Shown here: in pieces, positions 1 through 12,058 of the stretch | Layout of the letters: the number at the start of each line of letters is the position of its first letter | How positions within the stretch are numbered: position 1 is the stretch's first letter | NCBI GenBank assembly: GCA_028386065.3 | Contig: JAKUCV010004804.1 | Coordinates: 32,055 to 96,054, forward strand | Direction: 5' to 3' | DNA length: 64,000 nt | DNA from: Turnera subulata | Lineage: Eukaryota; Streptophyta; Magnoliopsida; Malpighiales; Passifloraceae | Program-made: the position numbers and the translations under genes | The notes under the pieces: model-generated | Told to the model about the DNA's origin: nothing | The model's database searches: none | Seen by the model: only the letters and a program-made list of their open reading frames with translations

Positions 1-2255
1 TTATTTTATCATTTCAGTAATTTCCTTTACTTTGAATTTAGCATTCCCAATTAATTAAAGATTAGCTCGTTATATGTTTTCAACCGATTTACAAATTATA
101 CGTAATTTTAAATTAGAACCGAAACCGAGCGTCCAAGCCGATATCCCAGCCCTTTGGTCGCTCGTGGTCTACATGCTCATCATGTATAACCATATATATT
201 TTTATAGTCTATGCTATTTTAGTCATTTAATATAATACAATAAATATATGTATGCATATAACCGATAGTGTAAAAATAATAATACCATTGTTACGTTAGT
301 AAATTACTTCCGGTAAATTAACAATCCTGGCATAGCCATAAAATAGATTTTGAACGGCTTATGTAAAAGACTTATAAATATGTAGTTAAATCCAAATAGA
401 ATAATATCATTTTTAATCCGTAAATTAAATTGTTAATTTCTTAATTACATGTATATATATGCTAAAAGAGGTAATTATTATAAAATGTATGTATGCTTAG
501 TAAATCACATACGACCGTATGTATGTATATACATATTCATATATTTATAAAGATAACAACCGTAAATAAACTAAATTCAAATTTATCATCATTATTTTTA
601 TCCAAGTTATTTCCTTGATAATATATACTTTCCTAAAATTATTATTATTAATAACTATTATTTATTATACTTCCAGAATATAGATATGTATTTATTTCTG
701 TATAATATAGATTCTACTAACTAAATTCTGTATTTTTCTTTTCTATTTTCGGACTGGGCTAGACCAAGCCTTGGTCCAATTCAGAATTTTCAACAGTGCC
801 AGGCCCAGGCGCAGAGCCCAACACGCTAAGCCCAGCTAACCCATCTGATTTCAACCCAGGCCCTAATAAACCCTTAACCCACAAAACATTCCCAAGCCTA
901 ACCCATATACAATCCGGCCCAAGCTAAACAAAACCTAGCCCAACTAAACCAAACCTAGCCCAAACCTACTTAACCTAATCCACCCAGTATATGTCTTCTT
1001 CTTCAACTCACCTTGGTGGGTGGTCGACGGCGGCGACAGCAAGGAGGTGACGAGCGGCGGCACGATGCGAACGGTGCGGCAGGAGGCAAGGCGGAGAGGC
1101 GAGCGACGGGCGACAAGGGAGGCGCGATCTGAAGCAGCTCCGGCGCGGCGGCGTGGTTGCTGGCACAGAGGAGCTGATGCAGAGGATGATGGTGGTGACG
1201 AGAGGGCGATGGCTTCAGCCTTGCTCCGTCGGGCGGCGGAAGGAAAAAGGAAGTGTGGCAGCAGCGACTTCGCGAGGCGGTGATGTCGGTGTCCGTCGGC
1301 AGCAGAAGGAGCAGAGAAGGGAGCGGCGACGACGGGGGAAACGCGTCATGCTGCTCATCTCGGTTCCGGCCGTCGCTATCGGTGGAGGAGCACGGCGAGA
1401 AGAAGAGGCTAACGGTCGGCAGCGTGAGGAAGGTGACGGTCGAGCTCACCGGCGGTGGTGCTGCGCAGAAGGAAAGAGGAAGTAGGTGGGTGTGGTGGTT
1501 GGTGGTACGGTTCAACGATGAGGAACGGAGGAGGAGGGAGAGAAGAAGAAGAAGAATGAAGAAGAGGATGAGAGGAGAGGGAGAGAGGGGAGGCGGCGGT
1601 TGGTTTCCTCCTTTGTTGTTTTTTTTTAAAAAAAAAAAATATATATGTATGTATATTGGAGTGTGCAGAGGTTTTAGACCAAGTAGTCAAGTGGTGGGTT
1701 TTTCTTCCGGTGGTTCACTAATGGTGACAGGAAGCAAATTTTTTTCTTATAACCAGGGAGAGGGAGGGACAAAGGTTTTTGGCAGACAAAGTGAAAAGAA
1801 TCTACCAATAATTGAGAAATTATTGAGTTCCCTGTGCGTGTATGATTGCAGAAAAATCTAGGCTAGCAAAAGACTTATTTGCGCTTCTAGTTTCCTTTGG
1901 GTTTGGTTTTAACCTAGGGGCATTTTCGTTTTTCCGAAATTCGTCCCGGTCCCGAAAATACAACTTGGGCTCGAAAAATCTGATTAATTCTCCTGAGCGT
2001 TGTCCAAGTCTCGGAATTGAAAACCAGGCTCGGTTAGCTGTGTAAAATTCTCGGGAGTTAATTCCAAGGCTCGGTTACGAAGATACTCCAAAACGTCGTA
2101 CGTCCTTGGCGATCGAAACGAAGCTCGGTTACTCCCGGTAAAACTCGAAAAACTCGGCGCGGTAGAATTCTCGGTTACAACGATAAAATCTATTTACCGT
2201 TGTAAAATTTAAAACGACTCGGTAAAATCTCAAAAATTTTACCCGGGTCGTTACA
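1..2255 (-). mobile_element. partial Ty3-gypsy LTR (cut by window edge)
   Basis: The right end, read on minus, begins TGTAACGACCCGGGTAAAA, which resembles the LTR starts ending at 6771, 10369 and 17314. The layout is the same as in those LTRs: an AT-rich part (1-740), a segment rich in GGCCC/AGCCCA words (760-1000), a GC-rich part (1015-1600) and a terminal block with repeated CTCGGTT words (1900-2255). A splice-donor-like AAG|GTGAGT is seen on minus at 1006-1011. The terminal 350 bp differ strongly from the LTR at 3644-6771, so the two are probably not a pair from one insertion. The LTR start lies outside the window. ORFs in the GC-rich part show no protein family and are not annotated. Confidence 0.6.
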
Positions 2256-2579
2256 ATAACGGTCACGGATGCACGTGATAAAAGATGCAAAAAATTATAG
2301 AAAAACCATAAAAAGAAACGCCAAGGTAGCCAGGGCGATAGAAAATCGTGAGATGAAAAAAGGCTGAAAAACACTGGCATTTGTAGCCCGAAAAACGTAT
2401 AAAGTAACGAAGCAGTAAATGAAGCAATGGCAAAATTTTTAAAAATAACACCTTGAAGAATGAAAACGGTTTGGAGCTTGTGAAGGGAATCTGCTTTTCC
2501 CATCACCGAAAAATCCTTTAGACCTTCCCGGGAATAGGTGGGGTCTAAACTTTGAAAAACAAAACGGTAAACATTTTCC

Positions 2580-2587
2580 TATAAAAG
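2580..2587 (+). promoter_or_regulatory. TATA-box-like TATAAAAG
   Basis: TATAAAAG stands 108 bp upstream of the plus-strand ATG at 2695, in an A-rich, ATG-free leader. The spacing would allow an antisense promoter for the ORF at 2695-3378. Transcription is inferred only. Confidence 0.35.
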
Positions 2588-2694
2588 GCAAAACAACGGA
2601 AAGCAAAAACTACAAAGTATCCAAGAGAAAACAAAACATCCAGGCAACCAAAACCACAACGTTCAGAAAACAAAACACCACACGTCGAGACAAC

Positions 2695-3378
2695 ATGCCT
2701 GCTCCCTCATCCGTCTTCTTCGTCGAAGGTGCCAACCTAGGCAGAAGAAACCGGCTGGCCTACAGCATGATCAACGAGCGTCCAGAGGAACTACCGAACG
2801 AGCTCGGCAGAATGCCCCGTCTGGTCTTCGTCGATGAACTCTACCCATCCAGATTCTTCGTCACTCCCATGGAAGAGACGTTCTTCCTAGAGGACCAAGG
2901 TACCCTGAGGACCTCCTTTTACGGCTCGGCCAACTCCGTCATGTTTTTCATCTCTGAAAGACTTTAGGAGCTCAACCTAGAGTTCACTTGCCATTTCCTA
3001 GACCAAGGTACCTACTACCAGCTCTCGATGACTACCCAGAGCATGCCCAGAGTCACTCGGTTACCTCCAACTTGGCCAATGGCCCGACTACTGGTGTGGA
3101 ACTGCAGAGGAGTCGCTAGACGTTCCCAGGAGTTCTCGCGTACCCTGAGGGACCTGAAGAACCAGTACAAGCCAAACATGGTTCTTCTCACGGAGACCCA
3201 ATGGCAGCCTGAAGACGATCACGGTCTCATCCCACTCCGGTTCCCTCAAGCAAATCGGTTCGAGCTTTCCGGCCAAAACAACGCGGGCGACATGTGGTTC
3301 TCGTGGAACGACAATATCAGGGTCAACATCAACAACGACCCCACAAGCTTCAGGATCAACGTCGTACCGAGAAGATGA
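2695..3378 (+). pseudogene. antisense ORF with LINE-endonuclease-like motif, one in-frame stop
   Basis: Two ORFs (2695-2967 and 3028-3378) lie in the same frame and are separated by one TAG at 2965-2967. Reading past it gives about 227 codons. The second half contains LLVWNCRGVARR, then TLRDLKNQYKPN and VLLTETQ. This is the order seen at the start of plant LINE ORF2 endonucleases (WNCRG, then the catalytic Glu in the ETK/ETR motif). The rest of the endonuclease (GDFN, SDH) is absent, and the N-terminal 90 residues match nothing I recognise. The ORF is more GC-rich than its flanks and runs opposite to the surrounding LTR element. It could be a captured LINE fragment or an antisense ORF of the element. 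The stop suggests decay, though a single error or readthrough is possible. Confidence 0.5.
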
Positions 3379-3628
3379 ATGTATTTTTTTATAATATAAT
3401 GTAATTTTAATGTTTTTGATAATAATATTAGCAATATTAGTAATATTTATATTTTCGCTTATTTACGGCATCATTTACCTCTTATGTGAATGTTCTGCGA
3501 CAGCTGGCGTCCCTTGACTGGATCCATAATGCACTAACTAAAATGATATAAAATAATAAACAAATGGAGCGAACTATGCAAACAAGAACAACAAACACGC
3601 AAGGACTGCCCAACAAGACCTAACGCCC

Positions 3629-3640
3629 GCTCCGTTACCA
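3629..3640 (-). other. primer-binding site
   Basis: Minus strand reads TGGTAACGGAGC three bases inside the LTR edge. This resembles the TGGTATCAGAGC class complementary to initiator-Met tRNA. It fixes the orientation of the LTR at 3644-6771 as the 5' LTR of a minus-strand element. Confidence 0.65.
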
Positions 3641-4284
3641 AAATGAAACGCCCCGGCCCGTATTTACCGTACATAGTAAACACGTGCCGGAACTGTAACA
3701 ACCCGACCAAACAAAGCCCAGTATACAATGTATACAACAGAAACTCTCGCTCAACAGCCCAATATCAAAAATATGCAACTGGCCCTTCAGCCCAACAACA
3801 ACTACACATCACCCGATCTCGGAACAGTAATAACATCACATCCGGCCCAAGGCCCAACAATAACAATAAACAGCACAGGGGAAGACTTAATAACTCACAA
3901 AGACACTGTATGCGACACATAATGCAACTTATGGATCCGAGTCCTGTCCAAGAGATAACGCCGCAGCCTGTCTGGTATGCATCAACCTAAACCACAAATA
4001 ACTCAACCTACAGGATGAAAGCCTGCAGGTGAGGGGTGAGTCCGAAGTGCCCACCGGGTAAAACCCATAAGCAAATATACATATACAAACAACCGTAAAT
4101 TCCCAAGTCACATCACCAACAATTAACTAAGGTTCTCACGAACGTTAAATGACACACTTGTGATTCTAGACACGTTATTCCAATTTTATTATCAGGGCCC
4201 CTATCACAAGTTAAATGGCGGCCGTCGCCTGGTAGTCAAGCTAGCTAGCCCGTGGACCCCGCCCTGGTACCTCCACGTATAACT

Positions 4285-4387
4285 GGCACAGACAGGGAGC
4301 AGACCCCAAGCACACTCTCCCCCAGTGCCTAAAATAATAATTGGTACAGACAGGGAGCAGACCCCAAGCACACTCTCCCCCAGTACC
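4285..4387. repeat. two-copy 58-bp repeat with palindromic ends
   Basis: A 45-bp block containing CAGACAGGGAGCAGACCCC occurs at 4285-4329 and 4343-4387, period 58. Its ends are GGCAC...GTGCC in copy 1 and GGTAC...GTACC in copy 2. The ends therefore changed together and stayed complementary. Confidence 0.8.
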
Positions 4388-5499
4388 ATAAAATAAGACT
4401 ACCATCTGGCTGTTCCAACATTTAACTGTGACTTACTAGATGTCTAAGTGTTTCAATTTTATTATTTTCTTTTCCCTCGACTAGTTACTACAGTTCTATC
4501 ATCCGACCATCATCTCATTATCTCGAGCAGGCTCGCAGCCTCTCCGCTCGTCTGGATAATACAAACTTTTTCCAAACTGTCATCCCATACCAGTACTCCC
4601 GGTATTCAACTCACACAAGACTCTCAGTCAACAACAATAATAACAAACTCAACAGTAGTAATAATTTCAACAACATCATTAGCAACAATTATCAACTTAA
4701 TTCATCTCAAACAAGCCATACACAGCCACAAAGTATCATACCAGCAACATCGCACACAGTAAACAAACAGCAACTTGATATCACGGGCAGTATATAAATA
4801 TTTACTTAACCTCACCTTAGCCGATTACTCAACTCTGGAAACATCAATCGGTCCAAAGCCGGTTCCACCAGAACTGCTCGATATCGACTCCTATATAACA
4901 AATAATAAATGCACACATAAGATGCACATAATAGGTATGCTATGATGCCAATACTACGAAATAAATCCATCCCCGGTTATACGTCATCATCTCCATAAAT
5001 TATTATACTTGCCAAAATATAATTACCAAAAATTATTCTTTTATTTTTTTCAAAAAGATATTATTATATATATACTTAGTGAAATATTCCCCAGAATATA
5101 CAATACCATATTTATTTTCCAAAACATTTACCGAAAGTAGTCTTACACATATATTTCCAAAAGTTATTCCCAAAATTATTTACGTTAACGTATTTATATA
5201 TTTCCTAAAATATTTTTCAAAGTATATATATATCCTTTTCTATAATTATTTACTCCATAATATATTTTTTTTTCAATGGATATAGCCACATATATATATT
5301 TATGTATATATATTTCCTAGAAATATATTCCCATATACAACTATCATTATTATGTATATTTTCTTTCTGGAAAATATCCATAGTATATAGTATAGCTTTT
5401 TTTCCAAAAGATACAAATCATATTATAATTACTTTGATCTCCCAAAATAGTATTATATCAAGTACTATATTTTCCAGGAATTAATATGTCAAAATATTT

Positions 5500-5507
5500 A
5501 TTCTCCA

Positions 5508-5541
<34 letters not shown>

Positions 5542-5645
5542 TTATTTTATTCTTATTTCCGAGAAATATATTTATTTTTGTATATATATATATATATATA
5601 TCCTTATTTTATTCTTATTTCCGAGAAATATATTTATTTTTGTAT
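5500..5645. repeat. TA-rich tandem duplication
   Basis: A unit of about 66 bp (a TA run, then CCTTATTTTATTCTTATTTCCGAG and a TTTATTTTTGTA tail) is present twice in tandem inside the LTR. Confidence 0.8.
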
Positions 5646-6771
5646 AAAACGTTTTTTTTAAGGGGATTGGGCCATGGACTATGCTAGCCTAGGCCAAGGC
5701 AGGGAGCCCAGTATAGGCCTGCCAAGGCCCAGCCCAGCGCCACCCCACAGTCCCAACCCATGCCTAAGTCAAAGCCCACTCACTCAAGGCCTGGTTCAAA
5801 CCCTGACCCATCTGGGTCTGTCTTGACCCGTGGACTCATCCGGGTCGCCGTCACTCACCTTGGTGAGTGCAGGTGACGTCCACATGGCAGAACTGGGCGG
5901 CGGCGGCGTGACGAGCGGGACAGCGATGAAGGTGGCACGGCCGACTGTCAAGGCGTGGCGACGGAGGGAAGGAGACGAGGGCGACGGCGGTGCAACATGA
6001 GGAGGATGGAGCTCGGGTCGTCGCGTCGTGGTTGGCTCCCCCCGGCGGTTGCTGCAGATCGTGGGGCGGCTCTGCTCGTCAGATCTTCCCTGAACGGCAG
6101 CGCGAGGAAGCCGGTGTCGGGCTACTGGTACGCCGGCGAGAAAGAGAGGAGCAGTGCAGGCGGGCGGTGAGGCGCGGCGAAGACCCGGCGGCGACGACAA
6201 CTGAACCCGGGGTGAGGCCTTGCTGCAGAGGAGGACGGCTTCGACCGGGTGGTGACGGGGCGGCGCGACCTGCAGCAGCGACGGGCAAAGGGGAAGGAAG
6301 AGAGGTAGGCGGCGGGGTGGTGGTGTCTGCGCGTGTGATTTCGGGTGGTGGAGTTGGTCTTCGGATGGCGGCTTGGTTAACACGGGGAAGGAGAAGAAAA
6401 AAGATTGGTTTGTTAAAAGGCAGAAAAACGAAGGATACACGTGCGAAACAGAAGACGCTCACGAGTTCACACGACCGCTTGCATTATTGCCTCAATAATG
6501 CAGGCGTGTCCAAATCGGACCAGAAGATAACTAATACTCCCTTAGTTATTTTCCGGTGTGATTTTTCTGAGGATTCCGGGACCCGAAAAATACCAACTTA
6601 GGCCCGAAAAATCCACGGGAAAAATCCCGAGCGCGAGAAAAGACTCGGTTTCAAAAAACAATGCCCGATTTACCTCGAATTAATTACCCAAGATTAATTC
6701 AACAGTAAATCACAGTAAAAAGACTTTTACAGCCCCGGTAAAAATACAAAATTTTTACCTGGGCTGTTACA

Positions 6772-7045
6772 GTGATAGTTCCTCGTAATAAAATAAAATA
6801 TTAATTTATATTTTATATTATTATTAATATAAGTATAGTTATTTTTGTTTTCTTCTATTGTCTGAGTTAGTTCTTTTATATATAGTACGTAAAAACTACA
6901 TGTCATTCATTATTGTATGCCATGTCATTTTAATTAATTAAGAATAAGATATTAAGTTTTATTATTATTATTAAATCTGGTTATTTTTGTATTTTTGGTT
7001 GTTTCACGTTTCGCTGCGTTCGTGCCTTTATATATAGTATATAGA
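6772..7045 (-). mobile_element. Helitron-like unit, copy 1 (5' end at 7045)
   Basis: Read on minus from 7045 it starts TCTATATACTATATATAAA, typical of plant Helitron 5' termini, then a GCAGCGAAACG-type subterminal stretch. Its left part was removed or split by the LTR ending at 6771. The sequence from 6773 (TGATAGTTCC) matches the same point in copy 2 (7376) and copy 3 (17732). Confidence 0.6.
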
Positions 7046-7658
7046 TATAGATAGATATAGATATAGATTGTCTCCTCTTTCCAACTGGATGGTTTCAAAG
7101 TCTATGTTTCTCATGTCGACGGGCATTTTATTTGGGACACTGATCCATCCCAGTGTGAACCTGAATGCAATTGTGCCAATGAGTTTTATGACTCGGATGA
7201 GGATTACACACTTCCTCCATCAAAGCCAAGAAGACACACACATGTCAGGAACAGTCTTTGTCAATCATTATTTTGGCGTTTCGTCTTAATAAAATAAGAG
7301 TAATATTAATTAGTAGGAGTATTTCTACACATTTCCTTGATTATAATAAGAACTAAAAATATCATTCATTGTTATATGATAGTTCCACGTAATAAAATAA
7401 AAGTAAAATATTAATTTATATTTTATATTATTATTAATATAAGTGTAGTTATTTTTATTTTCATCTATTGTTTGAGTTAGTTATTTTATATATAGTACAT
7501 AGAAATTACATGTCATTCATTATTGTATGACATGTCGTTTCAATTAAATAAGAGTAAGATATTAAATTTTTTTATTATTATTATTAAATAGGGTTATTTT
7601 TGTATTTTCGGTTGTTTCGCGTTTCATTGCGTTCGTACTTTTATATATAGTATATAGA
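7046..7658 (-). mobile_element. Helitron-like unit, copy 2
   Basis: A complete 613-bp unit of the tandem array, with its minus-strand 5' end (TCTATATACTATATATAAAA) at 7658. It carries a shortened copy of the ORF fragment seen complete at 17315-17608, then the AT-rich part ending in the conserved GTTTCGCGTTTCATTGCG stretch. No Helitron 3' hairpin or CTRR end is seen at its left edge, so units were joined by truncation or tandem rolling-circle insertion. Confidence 0.6.
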
Positions 7659-7692
7659 TATAGATAGATATAGAATGTATCCTCTTTCCAAC
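7659..7692 (-). mobile_element. Helitron-like unit, copy 3 (left piece)
   Basis: This piece ends ...CCTCTTTCCAAC and continues after the chromovirus at 17315 with CCAACCGGATGGTTCC. The uninterrupted sequence in copy 2 (7071-7095) shows the pre-insertion state. The piece carries the left CCAAC target duplication (7688-7692). Confidence 0.75.
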
Positions 7693-10369
7693 TGAAGCGC
7701 CCCGACCCTTATTTACCGTACAGGGTAAACACGTGCCAGAACTATTCTTATTACAGTAGCAGACAGTACATATGTTACAAAATACAGTACAAGCAAACTC
7801 AAGTACAACATCTGTCACCCGATCCTGGGGACCATTATTCAAGCCACAAACACTCCCAAAGCTCAACAACAGCAACAGAAAACATATGATACGACAACAG
7901 AAGTAATACAGCAACACAACAACATATAAAATACAGCAGCGGAAGTCTTAGAATGAGAAGCACGGAGGTATGGATCCGGGGTCTGGTGGAGTAGAAACAG
8001 CAGCTGGCCGAACCACGTACCTGTACTACGAGCAACTCATCCTACGGGATGAAACCCCGCAGGCGAGGGGTGAGTCCGAAGTGCTCACCGACCAAGGATA
8101 AACAGTAATATGCAGGCAAACATAATACTTTCAAAGAAAATACTAGCAGAAGATAAATCAAAGATTCAGCCAGATCATGACTGAGCCAAGGCTAAAAGAC
8201 AATATAATTTCCAATCTTATCTTCAGGGCCCTGCCACTGGACAAGATAGGGTCGTACCTGGTTATTAACATGTTCTGGGTGCTAGATCAAACCAAGAGAG
8301 CCCAGGGATCGACATCCCAAAAACAGATCCCAGGGATAGACATCCCAAAAATATAGTAAACTGGGATAGACATCCCAAGCATAGACATGCTTATCACAAG
8401 TAACCCAGATCATAGCCACCACAAAACAGTCTCTAATCATCGAGTCGTACCACTACTTTCCAAGTGACAATAAAGTCGTCAACACAACTTCCAATTATCC
8501 AATTATCTCAGGTTATCCACACTCAATAGATCAACCACAATAACAGTAACACCACAACCAAAATCAACCAACTCAGCAGTTCAATCAAGCAGATAATTAT
8601 CAGAGAAACAAACACAGTATTATGTGCAACATATCAAAGGTTATCCATCCTCACCTTAGCCGATTTTCCTACTCCTGAAAGTCCTTGAAATGTCCCGGCT
8701 CTGGTTCCTCGGGATACTGCTCGTTATCAGCTCCTATATCAAACAAAAATATATGCACACATAAGATGATATGAAAATGCCAGACTAATACTGTAAGCCG
8801 TAAAATAAATACTGACTCGTCTCGGTACTGCCTCGGGTTATTTCTCCATTATCATCGTAATTCACCATTTATTATCCATGTGTCAAAATACCACACTATA
8901 CTTATACCCAAATATTATTCCGGTATAATACTTACTTTGATAGTACCCTTTCTATTTTTATTCTCCTCAAATTAATTATATACCATATATATATATATAT
9001 ATATATTTTTTTTCCCAAAGTATTATTTCCATAAATATAAACCTTATTATTATTTTTTTTTCCTCAATTAATTTCCAAAATATATATTTTGTAAACTTTA
9101 ATTTTATTTTTCTAGAATTTCTTTTCTCTTTTTTTTTTAATTACTAAAACCGGGTTGGGCCTAAAATATCAGCCCAAACCCATGGAACACAACCCAACAG
9201 GTCAGCCCTGGCCCAGACGCAGAGCCCAGACCAAAGCATAAGCCACAAGCCCACGCCAGGCCCAGACCCGCGCCAGCCCGAGCTCCAGCTGACCCGTTGA
9301 GGGAAACGGGTCACTCACCCTCAATCCGGGTGTGCGACGGGCGACACTAGGTGGAACAGCGGCAAGCGACGAACGGAGGCGAGGCGACGAGATCGAACAG
9401 GCGATGGCGGCGGAAAGCTCTCGGCTACTGAGCACGGCTGCAGACGGTCGACGGCGAAGGAAGGAGGCGGTGGCGGAGGCACGTCGCGAGGGGGGTAGGA
9501 AAGAGATGAGACGGACTGACGAGGCGACAAAAACGAGGCACAGCTAAGGAGGAAAAGCGACAGCGATGGCGTGCGGGTGGTTGTTGTTGCAGATCGCGTC
9601 GGCGCCGCATAAGGTGGAGGCGGCGAGGTGACGAGTCCTGCAAGTGGTGGCTACGGAGCTCGGCTGTTGGCTGTCAGGCGAGGCAAAGGTGAGGCGACGG
9701 GAAGAAGAAGATGGTGACAGTGATGGCGTGCGTAGAGGCGGTTAGTGGTGGTGTTGGTGGTAGCGGCCGGCGGTGTGGTGTGGTGTGTTATGTGTTTATT
9801 GTTTTTTTTAATTTTTCTGGTTTAGTTGCGCTAGGTCGTATTTTGTAGTACTGAGTTTGTGTTTTGAAAGAAAAAGAACGAGTTATAGGAAGAAGGTTTA
9901 CACTGGGTTTTTGGTTAGGATTTGCAGAGAAAAGAACGGGTTACAGGTTTCTTTGTAGGTGATGAAGACACGGGAAAAGAAAGAAAACAAGCTTATCACA
10001 GGTTACACAGGAGAGACACGGGCAACACAAGAAAGAGGCGGCGGCAGCCTCAATTATGCACTTACTGTGCAGCATGTGAGGCGTGTCCCGTCCGGACTAG
10101 AAAATAACTATAATACCCCCTTGACTTTATTTTTGGTCCGTTATCTCGAGGATAAACCTGACTTTCCTGAAGATTTATTGACCCGAAAAATACCAACTCT
10201 GGTTCGTAAAATCCGCTGAAAAATCGGGAACATGGGGTATAGGTCGGTTTCGGAATCCGATGCATAATTTACCCTGAAATAATTCCCCAAGATTAATTTC
10301 GTAAGGTAAATTACTGTACAAGGCCTTTACAATCCCGGTAAAAACATAAATTTTACCCGGGCTGTTACA
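7693..10369 (-). repeat. 3' LTR of the chromovirus
   Basis: Bounded by TGAAGCGCCCCGACCC on the left and CCCGGGCTGTTACA on the right (plus strand), 2677 bp. It includes palindromic GGGAT...ATCCC repeats (about 8306-8376), an exon-like block (8655-8733), an AT-rich part, GGCCC-rich words near 9150-9290, a donor-like site (9313-9318, minus) and a GC-rich block (9330-9760). The apparent ORFs in the GC-rich block have no recognisable product. Confidence 0.9.
8655..8733 (-). other. exon-like block with splice signals inside LTR
   Basis: On minus, a pyrimidine-rich tract and ATATAG precede GAGCTGATAACGAGC. The 79-bp block ends GGCTAAG followed by GTGAGG. The same block with the same borders occurs at 16233-16311 (79 bp) and, diverged, at 4816-4890 (75 bp). 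This is consistent with a small exon of a spliced retrotransposon leader. Splicing itself is inferred. Confidence 0.4.
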
Positions 10370-10389
10370 GTCTACCCCCTTAAAAGAAT
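10370..10389 (-). other. polypurine tract
   Basis: Minus strand reads TTTTAAGGGGGTAGAC immediately before the 3' LTR. This is the expected primer site for plus-strand DNA synthesis and confirms the element's orientation. Confidence 0.75.
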
Positions 10390-10409
10390 TTCGTCCTCGA
10401 AATTCATTC

Positions 10410-12040
10410 CTATTCTGTGAAGAGATGCGGACACTGAGACTGCATGTGTTCTTCAACTTCCCATGTAAACTCGTTAGCAGAATGCTTACTCCATTTGACC
10501 TTGACCATGGGAATGGTACAGTTCCGCAACTGCCGAACTTCTCGAGCAAGAATCTGTTCCGGCACTTCTGTGTAGGTAAGATCCTCTACTACCTCAACAT
10601 CCGCTGGGGCCACAATATGACTAGGGTCCGATCGATATCTCCTCAGCATAGGGATAAGAAACACATCATGAATGCATGATAGCTCATCAGGTAAGGATAA
10701 CCTGTAAGCTAGTGGTCCAATTCTCTCCACGATCTCATAGGGTCTGATATACCTTGGGCTCAGCTTCCCTCTCTTGCCGAACCTAATCACGCCCTTCCAA
10801 GGTGCTACTCTGAGGAAAACCTTCTCACCAACATTATACTCCATCTCACGTCAGTGTTTGTCGGCGTAGCTCTTCTCCCAATCCTGAGCAGCTCTCATAC
10901 ACTGTCTCACCGTCTGGATCTTGTCAACTGTCTGTTGGACTAGATCTGGTCCAACGATCAGTCTCATACCTTCTTGATCCCAACATACTGGACTTCTACA
11001 CTTCCTTCCACAGAGGGCCTCAAAAGGTGGCATACCAATGCTGGAATGGTAGCCGTTGTTATAAGTAAACTCTGCCAAGGGTAGATACTTATCCCAACTC
11101 CCACTGAAGTTAAGTGCGCAAGCCCTCAACATGTCCTCCAGCGTCTGTATGGTCCTCTCAAACTGTCCATCTGTCTGAGGATTAAAAGCAACGCTGAAGC
11201 TCAACTTGGTTCCTAGCGCTGCTTGAAAGCTCTTCCAAAAACGTGATGTGAACCTCGGATCTCTTTCTGAGACTATAGACTTTGGAATCCCGTGTAGTCT
11301 CACAATCTCAGCAACATACTTACCCGCCAATGTGTCCATGGTGTCGGTTTGGCAGATAGGGAGAAAATGAGTAGATTTTGTTAATCGATCAACGATGACC
11401 CAAATAGCATCATTCTGCCTACGAGTCATCGATAAACCAATCACGAAATACATGGTGATCATCTCCACTTCCATTTCGGCACTGTCAATGATCTCATCTT
11501 CCCTACCGGAGCCTGATGTTCGACTTTCACCTGTTGGTAAGTAAGACATCTTGCAACATACTCGGCTAAATCCTTCTTCATACGAGGCCACTAAAAATGG
11601 CTCTTCAGGTTCTGATACATCCTGGTGCTTCCAGAATGCATCACATATGGTGTCATATGACCTTCTTCCAGGATCTGACTACCCAGATTACTGACATTGG
11701 GTAGACATACCCGTTTCCCAATCATCAGTGCTCCATCAATAGCTATACGAAACTTGTCTTCCTTTTCGCTCCTCACTCCTTCCTTTAGCTTGACCAGATC
11801 GGGATCTCCATCTTGTAACTCCACTATCCATCCTCTTAGGTTAGACTTGACACTCATGTATGCCAGCAAAGCTCCTGTATCATCCACCGTCAGACCGACT
11901 CCCAGCTTCCTTAACCCGATAAGCGAGATCATCGAGTAACTAATGGAAGTATCCTCTGGCTGCCTCCGGCTCAAGGTATCAGCTACCACATTAGCCTTTC
12001 CTGGGTGATACTCGATAGTACAGTCATAATCATTAAGCAA
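10410..12040 (-). pseudogene. integrase with C-terminal chromodomain (broken)
   Basis: After the RNase H part, the ORF at 12040-11591 contains the end of RNase H (HPGKANVVADTLSRR) and the integrase N-terminal region. The core (11591-10851) shows the catalytic triad context: VDRLTKS, SERDPRF and GQFERTIQTLEDM. The last piece (10844-10410) has the GEKVFLRVAPWKG and SPRYIRPYEI motifs. It ends in a chromodomain-like stretch (VPEQILAREVRQLRN ... VKWSKHSANEFTWEVEEHM), known in chromoviruses to guide integration to particular chromatin. Lesions are a frameshift near 11590 and an in-frame TGA near 10851. Confidence 0.85.
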
Positions 12041-12058
12041 CTCAACCCAATGTCTCTA

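Larger units (their letters stand above)
2256..3643 (-). mobile_element. non-autonomous gypsy internal segment
   Basis: A 1.4 kb stretch between two LTR ends. Its right border carries a primer-binding site next to the LTR that starts at 3644, so the segment reads on minus. No gag, protease, reverse transcriptase or integrase is visible. The only coding-like content is on the opposite strand (2695-3378). Non-autonomous gypsy derivatives of the LARD type have this organisation. No clear polypurine tract is seen at the left border, so the left limit is uncertain. Confidence 0.45.
3644..6771 (-). mobile_element. Ty3-gypsy 5' LTR (3.1 kb)
   Basis: The LTR is bounded by TGAAACGCCCCGGCCC (plus, left) and CCTGGGCTGTTACA (right), so on minus it is TG...CA. 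It shares boundary sequences and block order with the LTRs of the chromovirus at 7693-17314. It contains a 58-bp duplicated unit (4285-4387), an exon-like block with splice signals (4816-4890), TA-rich tandem repeats (about 5500-5645), a GC-rich block (5880-6330) and a splice-donor-like AAG|GTGAGT on minus (5853-5858). It is followed at 6772 by Helitron-array sequence, so it inserted into that array. ORFs in the GC-rich block look like compositional artefacts. Confidence 0.75.

Noticed and set aside
1003..1861. Several overlapping ORFs on both strands (up to 202 codons) in the GC-rich part of the first LTR
   Set aside because: They overlap in many frames, are Arg/Gly- or Pro/Ser-rich, have no motif, and corresponding GC-rich blocks of the other LTRs give different, unrelated ORFs. 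Best explained by base composition.
5796..6601. ORFs of 127-214 codons in the GC-rich block of the second LTR
   Set aside because: Same compositional pattern as at 1003-1861, with no conserved product between LTR copies.
1..6771. Treating 1-2255 and 3644-6771 as the two LTRs of one element
   Set aside because: Their terminal several hundred bases differ far more than the two LTRs of the chromovirus do, no polypurine tract is seen at 2256, and the left end is outside the window. Left as separate LTRs.
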